The position numbers were made by a program, and so were the translations under genes. Under the pieces are notes generated by a model. It made no database searches. It saw nothing but the letters and a program-made list of their open reading frames with translations, and was not told where the DNA came from. Shown here in pieces: positions 17,396-26,690 of a stretch of 64,000 nucleotides of DNA (the first letter of the stretch is position 1; every line of letters begins with the position of its first letter). This DNA is from Flavobacteriales bacterium (GTDB lineage: Bacteria; Bacteroidota; Bacteroidia; Flavobacteriales_D; CAJJDF01), in contig JABAYJ010000005.1 of the NCBI GenBank assembly GCA_018609055.1, positions 204,984-268,983 on the forward strand. The letters are read 5' to 3'.

Positions 17396-18502
17396 ATGAA
17401 AAAAATTATTTTAACAGCACTAGCTATAGCTTCATTAAGCTTTTCTAATGCGCAAACAAAATCAAATGATTGGAATTTAGGTCTTCATTTTGGAACTCAA
17501 GAATATTTGGGTGACTTAGGGAACGAATTCTTTACATTTAACCAAAATGGAGCAGTTGGATTATCTGTGTCTAAATACTTAACTCCTTGGTTTGATGTTA
17601 TGGGTATGGCTACATTTAGTAATTTAGATTTTTCTGATTCTGTATCAGGAAATAGCTTTGCTGCACAATTTTTAGATTTCAATGCAATTGCAAAAATAAA
17701 ATTTAACAATGGAAAATGGATTAAGGAAGATGCATTTATTCAGCCTTATTTATTTGTAGGATTTGGAGATGCTTTTTCTTTCGCAGATCACTATACAAAC
17801 AATACTAGAAACCTAGCTGTTGATGTAAACATGTTGGGAGGAGCTGGAATTAACTTTGCAGTAAATGAAAGATTAGGAATCAACATCATGTCTAAGTATA
17901 CTTACATGTGGACTGATAACTTGGATAACGCTACTTCTTCAGTAAGAAACTTCCAAGATCAAGCTTTGATGACGACAATTGGACTTAACTACAGTTTTTC
18001 TGGAAAGAAAGATACTGATAATGATGGTGTATCTGATAAAGATGATAAATGTCCTACAGTATTTGGATTAGCAAAATTTGCTGGTTGTCCTGATACGGAT
18101 GCTGATGGTATTGAAGATTCAAAAGATGCTTGTCCTAAAGTAGCTGGAACTCTTAACGGATGTCCTGATACTGATAAAGATGGAATTGCTGATAAAGATG
18201 ATTCTTGTCCTACAGTTGCAGGAATTGCAAAATTCAATGGTTGTTCTGATACAGATGGAGATGGTATTGAAGATTCAAAAGATGCTTGTCCTAAAGTAGC
18301 TGGAACTCTTAACGGATGTCCTGATACTGATAAAGATGGTGTTGCTGATTCAAAAGATGCTTGTCCTAAAGTATTTGGTACTGTAAAAGGTTGTCCTGAT
18401 ACTGATAAAGATGGTGTGATTGATAGCAAAGATAAATGTGTTAAAATTGCAGGACCTGCATCTAATAATGGTTGTCCAGTAATAAAAGAAGAAACTAAGT
18501 AA
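17396..18502 (+). CDS. OmpA-family protein, N-terminal part: barrel plus thrombospondin type-3 repeats
   Basis: These 368 residues comprise a signal peptide (1-19, ending SFSNAQ), an eight-stranded barrel-like domain (about 22-200), and six or so thrombospondin type-3 repeats (about 202-362). The repeats have DxDxDG calcium loops and paired CP motifs (CPTVFG, CPKVAG). Flavobacterial OmpA proteins of this design continue directly into a peptidoglycan-binding OmpA domain. Here an in-frame TAA at 18500-18502 ends the frame just before that domain, which continues in the same frame from 18506. With the stop, the barrel and calcium repeats would lose their peptidoglycan anchor. The gene is divergent from htpG. 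Confidence 0.85.
   Translation: MKKIILTALAIASLSFSNAQTKSNDWNLGLHFGTQEYLGDLGNEFFTFNQNGAVGLSVSKYLTPWFDVMGMATFSNLDFSDSVSGNSFAAQFLDFNAIAKIKFNNGKWIKEDAFIQPYLFVGFGDAFSFADHYTNNTRNLAVDVNMLGGAGINFAVNERLGINIMSKYTYMWTDNLDNATSSVRNFQDQALMTTIGLNYSFSGKKDTDNDGVSDKDDKCPTVFGLAKFAGCPDTDADGIEDSKDACPKVAGTLNGCPDTDKDGIADKDDSCPTVAGIAKFNGCSDTDGDGIEDSKDACPKVAGTLNGCPDTDKDGVADSKDACPKVFGTVKGCPDTDKDGVIDSKDKCVKIAGPASNNGCPVIKEETK
18500..18502 (+). other. Single in-frame stop codon splitting the ompA gene
   Basis: The codons read GAA GAA ACT AAG TAA GTT ATG GCT CAG. The frame is identical on both sides, so the full gene would be 17396-18844 (483 codons including the final stop). A C-to-T change of a CAA (Gln) codon would explain it by one substitution, and Gln is compatible with the linker composition (KxVMAQAM). 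It may be a true nonsense mutation, a sequencing error, or a tolerated or read-through stop. Confidence 0.85.
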
Positions 18503-18505
18503 GTT

Positions 18506-18844
18506 ATGGCTCAGGCTATGGAAGGTTTATTCTTTAACTCTGGTTCTTCAGTTATCTTATTTAAATCTTATACTGTATTGGATAATGTAGCAAGAATTAT
18601 GAATGAAAACCCTTCATACAAATTATCAATTAGTGGTTATACTGATAACACTGGTAATGAAGCTAAAAACTTATTATTATCTCAAGCTAGAGCTGCAGCA
18701 GCTAAAGCTTACTTAATTAAGAAAGGTGTTGATGCTTCAAGATTAACTTCAGCTGGATACGGAATTTCTAACCCAAGAGCGGATAACGCAACTGCAGTAG
18801 GAAGAAAGTTAAACAGAAGAGTTGAATTTAAAGTAGCATTTTAA
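18506..18844 (+). CDS. OmpA C-terminal peptidoglycan-binding domain, in frame with the upstream barrel gene
   Basis: The 112-residue fragment is a complete OmpA-like domain: FNSGSSVI at the first strand, LSISGYTDNTGNEAKNLLLS with the peptidoglycan-contacting Asp, then SQARAAAAKAYL and GRKLNRRVEFKV with the conserved Arg. It lacks its own signal peptide, so if translated separately from ATG 18506 it would stay in the cytoplasm and be useless as a cell-wall anchor. It is in the same frame as 17396-18502, one codon after its stop. The intact sequence shows either that the split is very recent or that the stop is bypassed. Confidence 0.75.
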   Translation: MAQAMEGLFFNSGSSVILFKSYTVLDNVARIMNENPSYKLSISGYTDNTGNEAKNLLLSQARAAAAKAYLIKKGVDASRLTSAGYGISNPRADNATAVGRKLNRRVEFKVAF

Positions 18845-18887
18845 ATCTCTTTAGATTTTAAAACTAGGTTAAAAAAACCTTAAATTT

Positions 18888-18922
18888 ATCCCGATTATCA
18901 TTATGATACTCGGGATTTTTTT
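18888..18922 (+). terminator. Rho-independent terminator after ompA
   Basis: ATCCCGA (18888-18894) pairs with TCGGGAT (18910-18916); the inner TATCA/TGATA can extend the hairpin. A run of seven T follows directly. The dinB ATG begins at 18923, immediately after the T run. Confidence 0.85.
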
Positions 18923-20011
18923 ATGGAAGAAACTGAACAAATACGAAAAATCATTCATGTAGATATGGATGCATTTTTTGCCTCTGTGGAACAACTGGAT
19001 AATCCAGAGTTGAGAGGTAAGCCAATTGCTGTAGGTGGAAGTAAGGAAAGAGGTGTTGTAGCAGCTGCTAGTTATGAAGCAAGGAAATATAGAGTGAAAT
19101 CGGCAATGCCCTCAGTTATTGCAGCCCGTAATTGTCCTCATCTTATTTTTGTAAAGGCAAGATTTGAGAGGTACAAAGAAATTTCTACAAAGATTAGAGA
19201 GATATTTTCTAGGTATACAGATTTGATAGAGCCTCTCTCTTTAGATGAGGCATATTTGGATGTTACTAATAATAAGAAGAATGAGTTCTTTGCAACTCAA
19301 ATTGCTATTGATATACGCAAAGACATTGAACAAGAATTAGGGTTAACAGCTTCGGCTGGAGTCTCGTTTAATAAGTTTTTAGCTAAGATTGCCTCAGATG
19401 AGAACAAACCTGATGGAATAACGGTAATAACTCCTGAGAAGGCTCCTGAGTTTATTGATAAGCTTCCTATCGAAAGATTTTTTGGAATTGGAAAAGTAAC
19501 TGCATCCAAAATGATGAATAAAGGTATTTTTACTGGAAAAGATTTAAAGAGTAAGTCCTTAGAGTTTTTAATTAAGAATTTTGGTAAATCGGGTCAGCAT
19601 TATTTTAATATGGTAAGGCTAAATGATACTAGAAGGGTTAATCCAAATAGGATAAGGAAGTCAATAGGAGTTGAGCACACTTATATGGAGGATATTGAAG
19701 AGTTGGAAGTGATTAACGAAAAGCTAGATTCGCTAAGTGAAGAATTGGCAAGAAGAATGAAAAGATCTGTAGCCAAAGGAAAGACATTGACTGTAAAGAT
19801 AAAATTTAATGATTTTACCCAGGTAACTCGGAGCATGACTTTTAAGTATTACATTTCTCGAAAAGAGAATTTGATGGATGGTTGGAAACTAATTTTAAAA
19901 GAGGATTTTAAAGTCGATAAGCCAATTCGATTATTAGGTTTGTCTATCTCTAATTTGAAAAGGAATGAGAAACCTAAGAAAGAAGAGGTGCAATTAAAGC
20001 TTGAGTTTTAA
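18923..20011 (+). CDS. dinB: DNA polymerase IV (Y-family, translesion)
   Basis: The 362-residue protein is of normal DinB length. The palm carries the metal-binding motifs IHVDMDAFFASVE (Asp14, Asp16) and PLSLDEAYLD (Asp108, Glu109). GVSFNKFLAKIAS and the helix-hairpin-helix thumb FGIGKVTASKM follow, then the little-finger domain (about 250-350). The C-terminus QLKLEF resembles the beta-clamp binding peptide. It copies past damaged template bases. The start is fixed by the conserved N-terminus; no later Met would keep the VDMDAFF motif intact. The ATG abuts the ompA terminator, so transcription probably depends on read-through or a promoter overlapping it. The stop overlaps the next ATG by one base. 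Confidence 0.96.
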   Translation: MEETEQIRKIIHVDMDAFFASVEQLDNPELRGKPIAVGGSKERGVVAAASYEARKYRVKSAMPSVIAARNCPHLIFVKARFERYKEISTKIREIFSRYTDLIEPLSLDEAYLDVTNNKKNEFFATQIAIDIRKDIEQELGLTASAGVSFNKFLAKIASDENKPDGITVITPEKAPEFIDKLPIERFFGIGKVTASKMMNKGIFTGKDLKSKSLEFLIKNFGKSGQHYFNMVRLNDTRRVNPNRIRKSIGVEHTYMEDIEELEVINEKLDSLSEELARRMKRSVAKGKTLTVKIKFNDFTQVTRSMTFKYYISRKENLMDGWKLILKEDFKVDKPIRLLGLSISNLKRNEKPKKEEVQLKLEF

Positions 20012-20733
20012 TGACAAAAAAAGAACACATTGATGGAATAGGGGAGGTAACTTTTGTGAAAACGAAAAGAACCAAGAACCTGCGTATTTCTATGAGTCCA
20101 CATAAAGGCGTTAGGGTTTCGGTTCCTTATTTAATGAGTTTTAGAAAAGCTTTTTCTTTTGTTATTGAAAAGCAAGATTGGATTCATAAACACCTTCCGG
20201 AAATGGAAAGAAAGCTTGAGGGTCAAACTGTGTTTGATGAGAACACTGATTTTAATACTTACAGAAGGAAGCTCGTAATCATAATTAAGCCAAATATAAA
20301 AGCACCAAGAGCTAAATTACTTAAGGAAAAAATATTAGTTGAGTTTCCAGAGAGTTTAGATATTTACACAGAACAATATCAGGACTTTATTAGAACGATT
20401 ATTGAAGAAACTTGGAGAAAAGAAGCAAAAGAACTTTTGCCAATTAGAACTAGTGAGCTTGCCACAAAGTTTAATCTGAGTTACGAAAAGGTATCAGTGA
20501 AGAATACAAAATCGAGATGGGGGAGTTGCTCGCATCAAAATAATATTAGCTTGAGTTTACATTTAATGCGATTGCCCAAAGAGTTAAGAGATTATGTTAT
20601 CCTTCATGAGTTGGCTCATACGGTAGAAAAAAATCATCAACCACCATTCTGGAACTTTCTGGATACATTGACAGAAGGGAATGCTAAGAAACTAGATAAA
20701 GAATTAAAAAACTATACGACTCGTATTTTTTAA
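20011..20733 (+). CDS. YgjP-like (DUF45/M48-type) zinc metallopeptidase
   Basis: The 240-residue cytoplasmic protein has the SRWGSCS motif (168-174), the zinc site HELAH (199-203) and a third ligand His209 in KNHQPPFW, which define the YgjP/WLM-related family. These are putative zinc peptidases related to SprT/Wss1-type proteases. It overlaps dinB by one base (TAATG) and so is probably co-translated with it. Coupling to a translesion polymerase suggests a DNA-damage role, such as processing protein attached to DNA, but this is inference. It converges with the next gene; the two stops overlap. Confidence 0.9.
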   Translation: MTKKEHIDGIGEVTFVKTKRTKNLRISMSPHKGVRVSVPYLMSFRKAFSFVIEKQDWIHKHLPEMERKLEGQTVFDENTDFNTYRRKLVIIIKPNIKAPRAKLLKEKILVEFPESLDIYTEQYQDFIRTIIEETWRKEAKELLPIRTSELATKFNLSYEKVSVKNTKSRWGSCSHQNNISLSLHLMRLPKELRDYVILHELAHTVEKNHQPPFWNFLDTLTEGNAKKLDKELKNYTTRIF

Positions 20734-21251
20734 TCCTCACTTAAGGCAATATCATATTTAAGACCAAACTTTTTTTGTTCTTCAATAAAATTAAGCTCTG
20801 CAGTTTCCACTTTACTATCCATAGAAAGTACAAGGTTTACTATTTCATTATACTTTTCGGTAGTTTGCTCTTCTTTAGGTAGTAAGTAATAAGCACCCAT
20901 TTGGTAATAATCATAATTTATCCCTTGGTGGTAAAGCTCCATTACATTTAGTAAACTTTGCTGAAAATTAGCATCATCTTTAAAACTTCCTACTTCTTTT
21001 ATTTCTCCTTTACATTCTTTAATATTACTTAAAGCTTTATCTCTTAATGAGTTTAATTCAGTTTTATAACTATCAATATCAGTGATAGAATCCATTCGAC
21101 TGATTTTAATAAAATCCATAAAAGCGTTCATATCCTCAGACACTTCATATTGTTTTTTTACTAAGGAGTTGTTGTAATCTAAAGCACTGTTTCCCATATA
21201 TCCACATGATGCAAGAAGTATAGTTAATGTAGCTATTAAGAATAATTTCAT
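20730..21251 (-). CDS. Hypothetical helical lipoprotein
   Basis: The 173-residue protein has a lipoprotein signal (ILLAS-C16) and a mostly helical acidic mature part with no motif I recognise. It starts 6 bp after the stop of the giant TPR/coiled-coil gene (21258), so the two are probably one transcript and may act together at the envelope. Its last four bases overlap the convergent metallopeptidase gene. Confidence 0.8.
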   Translation of the reverse strand: MKLFLIATLTILLASCGYMGNSALDYNNSLVKKQYEVSEDMNAFMDFIKISRMDSITDIDSYKTELNSLRDKALSNIKECKGEIKEVGSFKDDANFQQSLLNVMELYHQGINYDYYQMGAYYLLPKEEQTTEKYNEIVNLVLSMDSKVETAELNFIEEQKKFGLKYDIALSED

Positions 21252-21257
21252 AGTTTT

Positions 21258-24200
21258 TTATTGGTTTACAATTTCTCCAGAGGTTTCAAGATCCCATGTA
21301 CTCTCAGATATTGATTTTCCATTTTTGAAATAGAAATCTCCAGCTTTTGATTTTTTGTGAACGTAATCATCTCCTTTATTTCCTACTACTACAACTCTTC
21401 TTGTGGTAATTGAAGTGATTTCTCCATACTCATTTTTCTTTTGATATACTTTTTGAGTTACTCCTTCTGGGAATAAAGCTGCTAACTTATCTTTTGTAAC
21501 TTCAGATTTTTGAATATCCTTAGTGTCTTCAAGGTCATCATACTTCTTGTTTTTCTCTAAAGCTTTTTCATTGTATTCCTTTTGTTCGTCAGTTTTCTTA
21601 TCAGCTTGCGAATCTTGATAGTCGTTTAGGTTTTGATCGGTTTCATTAGCTTTTTGAGTGTATTCAGATGTTTCTTCAGCTTTTTTGTCATTAAGCTCAT
21701 CAATTCCTTCAGATGTTGACAAAGTCTTACTAGTGTTCTCTAATGATTTTTCTTTGTTTAAGTCAGCTAGCTTTTCTGTGTAGTCATTTACACTTCTGTC
21801 TTTATTAAGGTTTTCTTTAGCTGTCGCTTTTTCCTTTTCAAGAATCTTTTCTTCTAAATCCGTAATTTCTTGTGAAGTAGATAGGGTAGAGGCTGTATTT
21901 TCAGCAGACTTCTCTTTGTTCAAATCGGCTAGTTTATCTTTGTATGCTTGATAATCTTCAGTGTTTGCTCCTGTTTTTTTCTGTCCAGCTCTACCATTTT
22001 CAACTAATAAGTCATTTGTTTTTTCTACGTACTCATTAATTTTTTCTTGGCTTTCTTGATCAGTTTTAGATAGCTCCTTATTTTTTTCAGCAAGCTTATC
22101 ATTAAGTTCATTGTACTGAGTATTGTTTTTCTCAATACTTTGCTGGCCTTTATTAGATTCATCTAAAATCTTATCGCTAATCTCATTTAGGTCCTGATTA
22201 GTAGTAGTTATTTTTACATTTTCACTTCTACTCAAATCTTGTTTTAGTTCTGTTTGCTTATCCCCATATTCATAATACTCTTCCGATTGTGAACCAACTT
22301 TTTTAGCAGCAGCTTCATCTTTCTCTTTTAGTATATCAACAGTTTTCTCTAAGTAGTCAGTTTCGTTCCTTGCACTCAAAACTTCTTTGTCCTGAATCAA
22401 TTCATTGTTATCATTTATCTTATCTGCCAATGCAACATAATCCTCATTGTTTTGAGTATATTCAGCTGCTTTGTAGCTGTATTCTTCGCTTATGTCATCT
22501 TTAAAACTTTCTAGTTCAGCAAAAATCTCTTCGTTAGTTTTTAAATGATTAAGGCTGTTCTTATTATAAAAGTTTGTTTTTCTGTCAGCAAACTTCACAT
22601 AACCTTCGTTAAGCCCATTTTCTTTCTTTTGAAGGGCTAAATATTCTTCAGTATACTTATCATTCAACCTTTCAATTGCCTGATAATTAGCTAAACTATT
22701 TTTTTGATTATCTAGACTAGTATTATTAATGTCTTCAGTATATGCATTTAAGAATAAATTAATTGATAGAATACTCCCGTTTCTTCCATAATCATTAACG
22801 CCCACATTTTCAGTGATCTGATCACTAATTTTTACATATTCATCATAGGTAAGTTGAGTAAAGTCTACATCTCTCAAAGCTGATTTTTTATTAGCCTTAA
22901 TTGATGAGTCCACATACTCTCTAAAATCCATGTACTCTCTTAGCTTAGAATTATCTTCAATTGCAGTTAACAAAAATGTTCCGTCATCACCACTCATATC
23001 TACTTCAGTTCCATAGAATTCAGCATCAACATCAAAGTAATCATCAGTACTGGCAATGGTATTTCTTTCTTGCTCCGACATGTTTTCAAGAATAGTGTTT
23101 ATCGCTTGAATTTGATTCTTAGGATGATTTTCATTCGGTTTAATACCTAATGCTGAGTTGTAAGAACTCTTTGCGCTACGATAAGCTTTGTCTTCAAACT
23201 GTTGGTCAGCTTTTTTTATTAATGAATAGTATCTTTTGTTTTGTTCTTTGTTTCTTTTATCCTGTTCTTCTTTTTTTGCGTTCTCAGCTGCAAGCCTTTC
23301 TTTTTCCTCTTGAGCGTTTCTGGCATTTTCTCTATCCAAACGAGCTTTTTCATCTGCAAGTTCTTGTGCCCTTTGTGCTTCTTTTCTTTTTAAGTCTTCA
23401 GCCTTTTTATTAGCAAGATTTTTTTCCATTTCAGCTTGAGCAGCTGCAGCCTTATCAGCTTGTTCTTTAGCCAATCTCTGTTTTTCTGTTTCTCTTTCAG
23501 CTTGGTCTGCAAGTTGCTTTGCTTTATCAGCAGCATCTCGTTCAGCTCTTTCTTTAGCTAATCGAGCATTTTCTTCATTTTGTTTTGCTTTATCAGCAGC
23601 CTCCTTTGCAGCTCTTTCTTTATCTAACAATGCTTGAGCATCAGCTGCTTTCTTAGCCGCTTCTTGTTTTGCAAGTTCATTAGCTGCTGCTTCTTTAGCT
23701 TTCCTTTCTTTTTCTGCATTTTCTTTTGCTAATCTATCTGCATCAGCAGCTTTTCTAGCAGCCTCATCTTTTTCTCTTTTAAGTTTATCTGCAGCCTCTT
23801 TCGCAGCTTTATCTTTGTTTAATTGAGCTAATTCATCAGCTTTTCTTTTGGCATCTTCTTTATCTTGCTCTGCTTTTAATCTTTGAGCCTCCGCATTAGC
23901 AGCAGCTTCTTTAGCAAGTCTTTCTTTTTCTGCCGCATCTTTTTCAGCTTTTTCTTTATTTAGCTGAGCTAATTCATCAGCTTTTTTCTTTGCATCAGCT
24001 TTATCTTGCTCTGCTTTTAATCTTTGAGCCTCCGCATTAGCAGCAGCTTCTTTAGCAAGTCTTTCTTTTTCTGCCGCATCTTTTTCAGCTTTTTCTTTAT
24101 TTAGCTGAGCTAATTCATCAGCTTTTTTCTTTGCATCAGCTTTATCTTGCTCTGCTTTTAATCTTTGAGCCTCCGCATTAGCAGCAGCTTCTTTAGCAAG

Positions 24201-26690
24201 CCTTTCTTTTTCAGCAGCATCTTTTTTGTCTTGCTCTTCCTTAGCTAATCTTGCTTTTTCTGCCGCATCTTTTTCAGCTTGTTCTTTTTCTACTAATAAC
24301 CTAGCTGCTTCTTTCTCTTTCTCTTCTTTTTCTTTTGCAAGCTTCTCTGCTTCAGCAACTCTTTTTCTTTCTGCCTCTGCTGCTTCTGCTTCAGCTTTTT
24401 CCTTTTCTAATCTTTCTGCTTCTTCAGATGCTTGTTTTGCAAGTTCAATTCCTTTTTTAGCTTTTTCAATTCCATCTTTAGGAGCTTGTTCAGCTGGTTT
24501 CACTGAACTTGCTTTTTCAAAAGAAGCAATTGCCTCATCAAATTTATTAGTGCCTAACTCATTATTAGCTTTAGACAACAAATCCGTGTACTCCTTTTCT
24601 TTTTTCGCTATATCTGCCAATGCTTTTTTAGCTGCATCAATTTGTTGTGTAGGCTTACTTTCTTCAGGTTTTAGTTTAAGAGCATCTTTATAGGATGTTA
24701 TTGCAGTAGAATAATCTTTAGCAGAAAATTCTTTATCAGCTTTAGCCATCAAATTAGTATAGTCCTCATCTCGCTTTTTTGCAGCCGCTATTTCTTTTTT
24801 TGCTTCTTCAATCTTTTCTTTAGGAAGTTTTTCCTCTGGTTTTAATCTTGAAGCTTTTTGGAAGCTAGTTATAGCGGTCTCAAAAGTTTTAGCCTTTAAT
24901 GCTTTATTACCATCACTTAATGCTAGTTTATAGTCATCATCCAGTTTTTTAATCTTAGCTATAGCTTCTATGGATGCAGCAATTTGATCTTTAGGTTTAG
25001 TTTCGTTCTCTTTTAGTTTAAGAGCCTCCTGGTAAGAAGTAATTGCTTTTTCGTAGTCTTTCTCACTAAAAGATTTATCGCCAGCTACAATCGCCTCATT
25101 ATAGTCTTCTTCTAATTTCTTTGCTGCTGCAATTGCAGATTTAGCTTTCTCAATCTGTTCCTTAGGTTTACTTTCTTCAGGTTTCAGCTTAGCTGCTTCT
25201 GTGTATGAAACAATAGATGATTCATAATTTTTATTACTAAAATCTTTATCAGCTTTAGTTATGGCGTTTTTATAATCTTCTTCTAATTTTTTCAATTGAG
25301 CAATAGCTGTTTTTGCTTTTTCTATTTGCTCAGTAGGTTTTGTTTCAGTAGGTTTTACTTTTAATGCAGACGTATAAGAAGTTATAGCATTCTCATATTC
25401 TTTAGAAGAGAGTTCTTTATCTGCTTTAGCCATTAAATCCGTATACTCTTTGTCTTTCTTTTTTATCTCAGCTAATATCCCGTCTATTTCAGTTATTTTC
25501 TTTTTTGGATATTCTTCTTTAGTAAGTAAATCACTTGCCTCTTTAAATTTTGTTTTAGATTGTTCGTAATTCTTAGCTGTTAAAAATCCTTCAGCTTCAG
25601 AAATTAGCTTATCATAAGTAGCCTTGTTTTTAGCAAGATTTTTAATGATATCATCTATTTCCTTTATTTTTTTAGCTGGTTCCTTGTCTTTAGGTTTTAA
25701 TTCTTTTGCCTTATTATATAATGTTTTTGCTTCATCAAAACTTTCAGAACTTGTTTTAATAGCAGCTTTAGCCATTAACTCTTTAAATTCCTTGTCAACT
25801 ATAGCGTTAGCTTGGATGTCAATAGTTTCTTGAAGCGCTTTTAGTTTTTCTTTTGGTAATTTACTTGATGGTTGAGTATACTGTGCAGCTTCATATTTTT
25901 CTTTAGCATTTTCGAATTTAAGTAGAGCAACCATTTCATCCCCTTCTTTTATGAGTCTCCTCATTTTATCTTCTTTTTCCTTTTCAGCTAATTCATCTTC
26001 ATATTTTATCTCAGCATCAGTTAGTTTTATAGCTAACGCTTCATCATCTTTTAGTTTTAATGCTGCTGTCCAATCTTCAACTGTTTTCTTGTAGTCTTTT
26101 TCAGCAAGTGCTGCATCACCTGACTTAACTAATGCCTTAAATTTCTTCTCTTTATCTTTTTCGTTTCCTTCAAGTTTCTTGAAATATTCTTCTATTTGCT
26201 TAGTTCTATTATCATTAAAAGTTTCATTGTGAGTTATGTTTCCAGAGTTCTTATCCATAAAGAACTTGTCTACAGGTTGATTCTCAACTGTACCATAATC
26301 AACACCTTCTTTCTTTTCGTAAACTTCAGTCTCAATGAGAACTTCTACTTCGGCAGCTAATAAATCATCATCATAATTTCTACTGTCTACTTCTATTGTG
26401 TTTTTAGTGTGATTGGCTTTGGTCACTACTACTTTATATAGATATCCGTAATAACCCTCGTAAGACTTGAATCCTCCATTAGCATCAGTTGTTCCAGAGT
26501 ATACCTCTTTACCATTCTGCATGATTGAAACTGATGCTCCTGATAATGGACGACCATTTTCATCTTTTATCTTTCCCTCAAATTTCATAACCGCATCATC
26601 TTGCCCAAAAGAGATCCCTGCTATTAGCAAAAAACCTATTAGGATTATCGATTTTGAAATCAATAATGATATGTTACGGAGTTTATTCAT
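21258..26690 (-). CDS. Giant secreted TPR/coiled-coil protein with carboxypeptidase-regulatory-like domain
   Basis: I choose ATG 26690 (MNKLRNISLLISK...) over the in-frame ATG at 26756 because it gives a clean signal peptide (about 1-29, ending AGISFG). The 1810 residues then show, in order: a carboxypeptidase-regulatory-like beta domain (about 35-105); about ten TPR-like units of some 54 residues (about 165-750), each with KADK-type, YxxAIxSYxxAxKLKPxExxP and KxxIA segments; a Lys/Ala/Glu-rich TolA-like coiled coil (about 750-1140) with three near-identical 47-residue units; one more TPR-like unit (about 1150-1205); and a long helical acidic region. A compact end domain (ITTRRVVVVGNKGDDYVHKK) closes the protein. 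No enzyme motif or T9SS domain is seen. A scaffold spanning the periplasm is plausible, not shown. Confidence 0.8.
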   Translation of the reverse strand: MNKLRNISLLISKSIILIGFLLIAGISFGQDDAVMKFEGKIKDENGRPLSGASVSIMQNGKEVYSGTTDANGGFKSYEGYYGYLYKVVVTKANHTKNTIEVDSRNYDDDLLAAEVEVLIETEVYEKKEGVDYGTVENQPVDKFFMDKNSGNITHNETFNDNRTKQIEEYFKKLEGNEKDKEKKFKALVKSGDAALAEKDYKKTVEDWTAALKLKDDEALAIKLTDAEIKYEDELAEKEKEDKMRRLIKEGDEMVALLKFENAKEKYEAAQYTQPSSKLPKEKLKALQETIDIQANAIVDKEFKELMAKAAIKTSSESFDEAKTLYNKAKELKPKDKEPAKKIKEIDDIIKNLAKNKATYDKLISEAEGFLTAKNYEQSKTKFKEASDLLTKEEYPKKKITEIDGILAEIKKKDKEYTDLMAKADKELSSKEYENAITSYTSALKVKPTETKPTEQIEKAKTAIAQLKKLEEDYKNAITKADKDFSNKNYESSIVSYTEAAKLKPEESKPKEQIEKAKSAIAAAKKLEEDYNEAIVAGDKSFSEKDYEKAITSYQEALKLKENETKPKDQIAASIEAIAKIKKLDDDYKLALSDGNKALKAKTFETAITSFQKASRLKPEEKLPKEKIEEAKKEIAAAKKRDEDYTNLMAKADKEFSAKDYSTAITSYKDALKLKPEESKPTQQIDAAKKALADIAKKEKEYTDLLSKANNELGTNKFDEAIASFEKASSVKPAEQAPKDGIEKAKKGIELAKQASEEAERLEKEKAEAEAAEAERKRVAEAEKLAKEKEEKEKEAARLLVEKEQAEKDAAEKARLAKEEQDKKDAAEKERLAKEAAANAEAQRLKAEQDKADAKKKADELAQLNKEKAEKDAAEKERLAKEAAANAEAQRLKAEQDKADAKKKADELAQLNKEKAEKDAAEKERLAKEAAANAEAQRLKAEQDKEDAKRKADELAQLNKDKAAKEAADKLKREKDEAARKAADADRLAKENAEKERKAKEAAANELAKQEAAKKAADAQALLDKERAAKEAADKAKQNEENARLAKERAERDAADKAKQLADQAERETEKQRLAKEQADKAAAAQAEMEKNLANKKAEDLKRKEAQRAQELADEKARLDRENARNAQEEKERLAAENAKKEEQDKRNKEQNKRYYSLIKKADQQFEDKAYRSAKSSYNSALGIKPNENHPKNQIQAINTILENMSEQERNTIASTDDYFDVDAEFYGTEVDMSGDDGTFLLTAIEDNSKLREYMDFREYVDSSIKANKKSALRDVDFTQLTYDEYVKISDQITENVGVNDYGRNGSILSINLFLNAYTEDINNTSLDNQKNSLANYQAIERLNDKYTEEYLALQKKENGLNEGYVKFADRKTNFYNKNSLNHLKTNEEIFAELESFKDDISEEYSYKAAEYTQNNEDYVALADKINDNNELIQDKEVLSARNETDYLEKTVDILKEKDEAAAKKVGSQSEEYYEYGDKQTELKQDLSRSENVKITTTNQDLNEISDKILDESNKGQQSIEKNNTQYNELNDKLAEKNKELSKTDQESQEKINEYVEKTNDLLVENGRAGQKKTGANTEDYQAYKDKLADLNKEKSAENTASTLSTSQEITDLEEKILEKEKATAKENLNKDRSVNDYTEKLADLNKEKSLENTSKTLSTSEGIDELNDKKAEETSEYTQKANETDQNLNDYQDSQADKKTDEQKEYNEKALEKNKKYDDLEDTKDIQKSEVTKDKLAALFPEGVTQKVYQKKNEYGEITSITTRRVVVVGNKGDDYVHKKSKAGDFYFKNGKSISESTWDLETSGEIVNQ
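23812..24232 (-). repeat. Three tandem 141-bp coding repeats
   Basis: The sequence starting ctttgagcctccgcattag recurs at 23881, 24022 and 24163, a period of exactly 141 bp (47 codons). Two copies are nearly identical; the third carries a few changes. Each encodes a unit containing EKERLAKEAAANAEAQRLKA and DELAQLNK inside the coiled coil of the 1810-residue protein. The near-identity indicates recent duplication and likely copy-number variation. Confidence 0.9.

Noticed and set aside
17989..18429. Minus-strand open frame opposite the TSP3 repeats
   Set aside because: Periodic codon bias of the calcium-binding repeats keeps the antisense frame open; repetitive product with no independent support.
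23812..24232. Repeat array considered as a CRISPR
   Set aside because: Units are 141 bp, adjacent without spacers and in frame within a long gene.
24226..24693. Ser/Ala/Phe-rich open frame on the plus strand opposite the coiled-coil gene
   Set aside because: It is the antisense shadow of Lys/Ala/Glu-rich repeats; no signal, RBS or family features.
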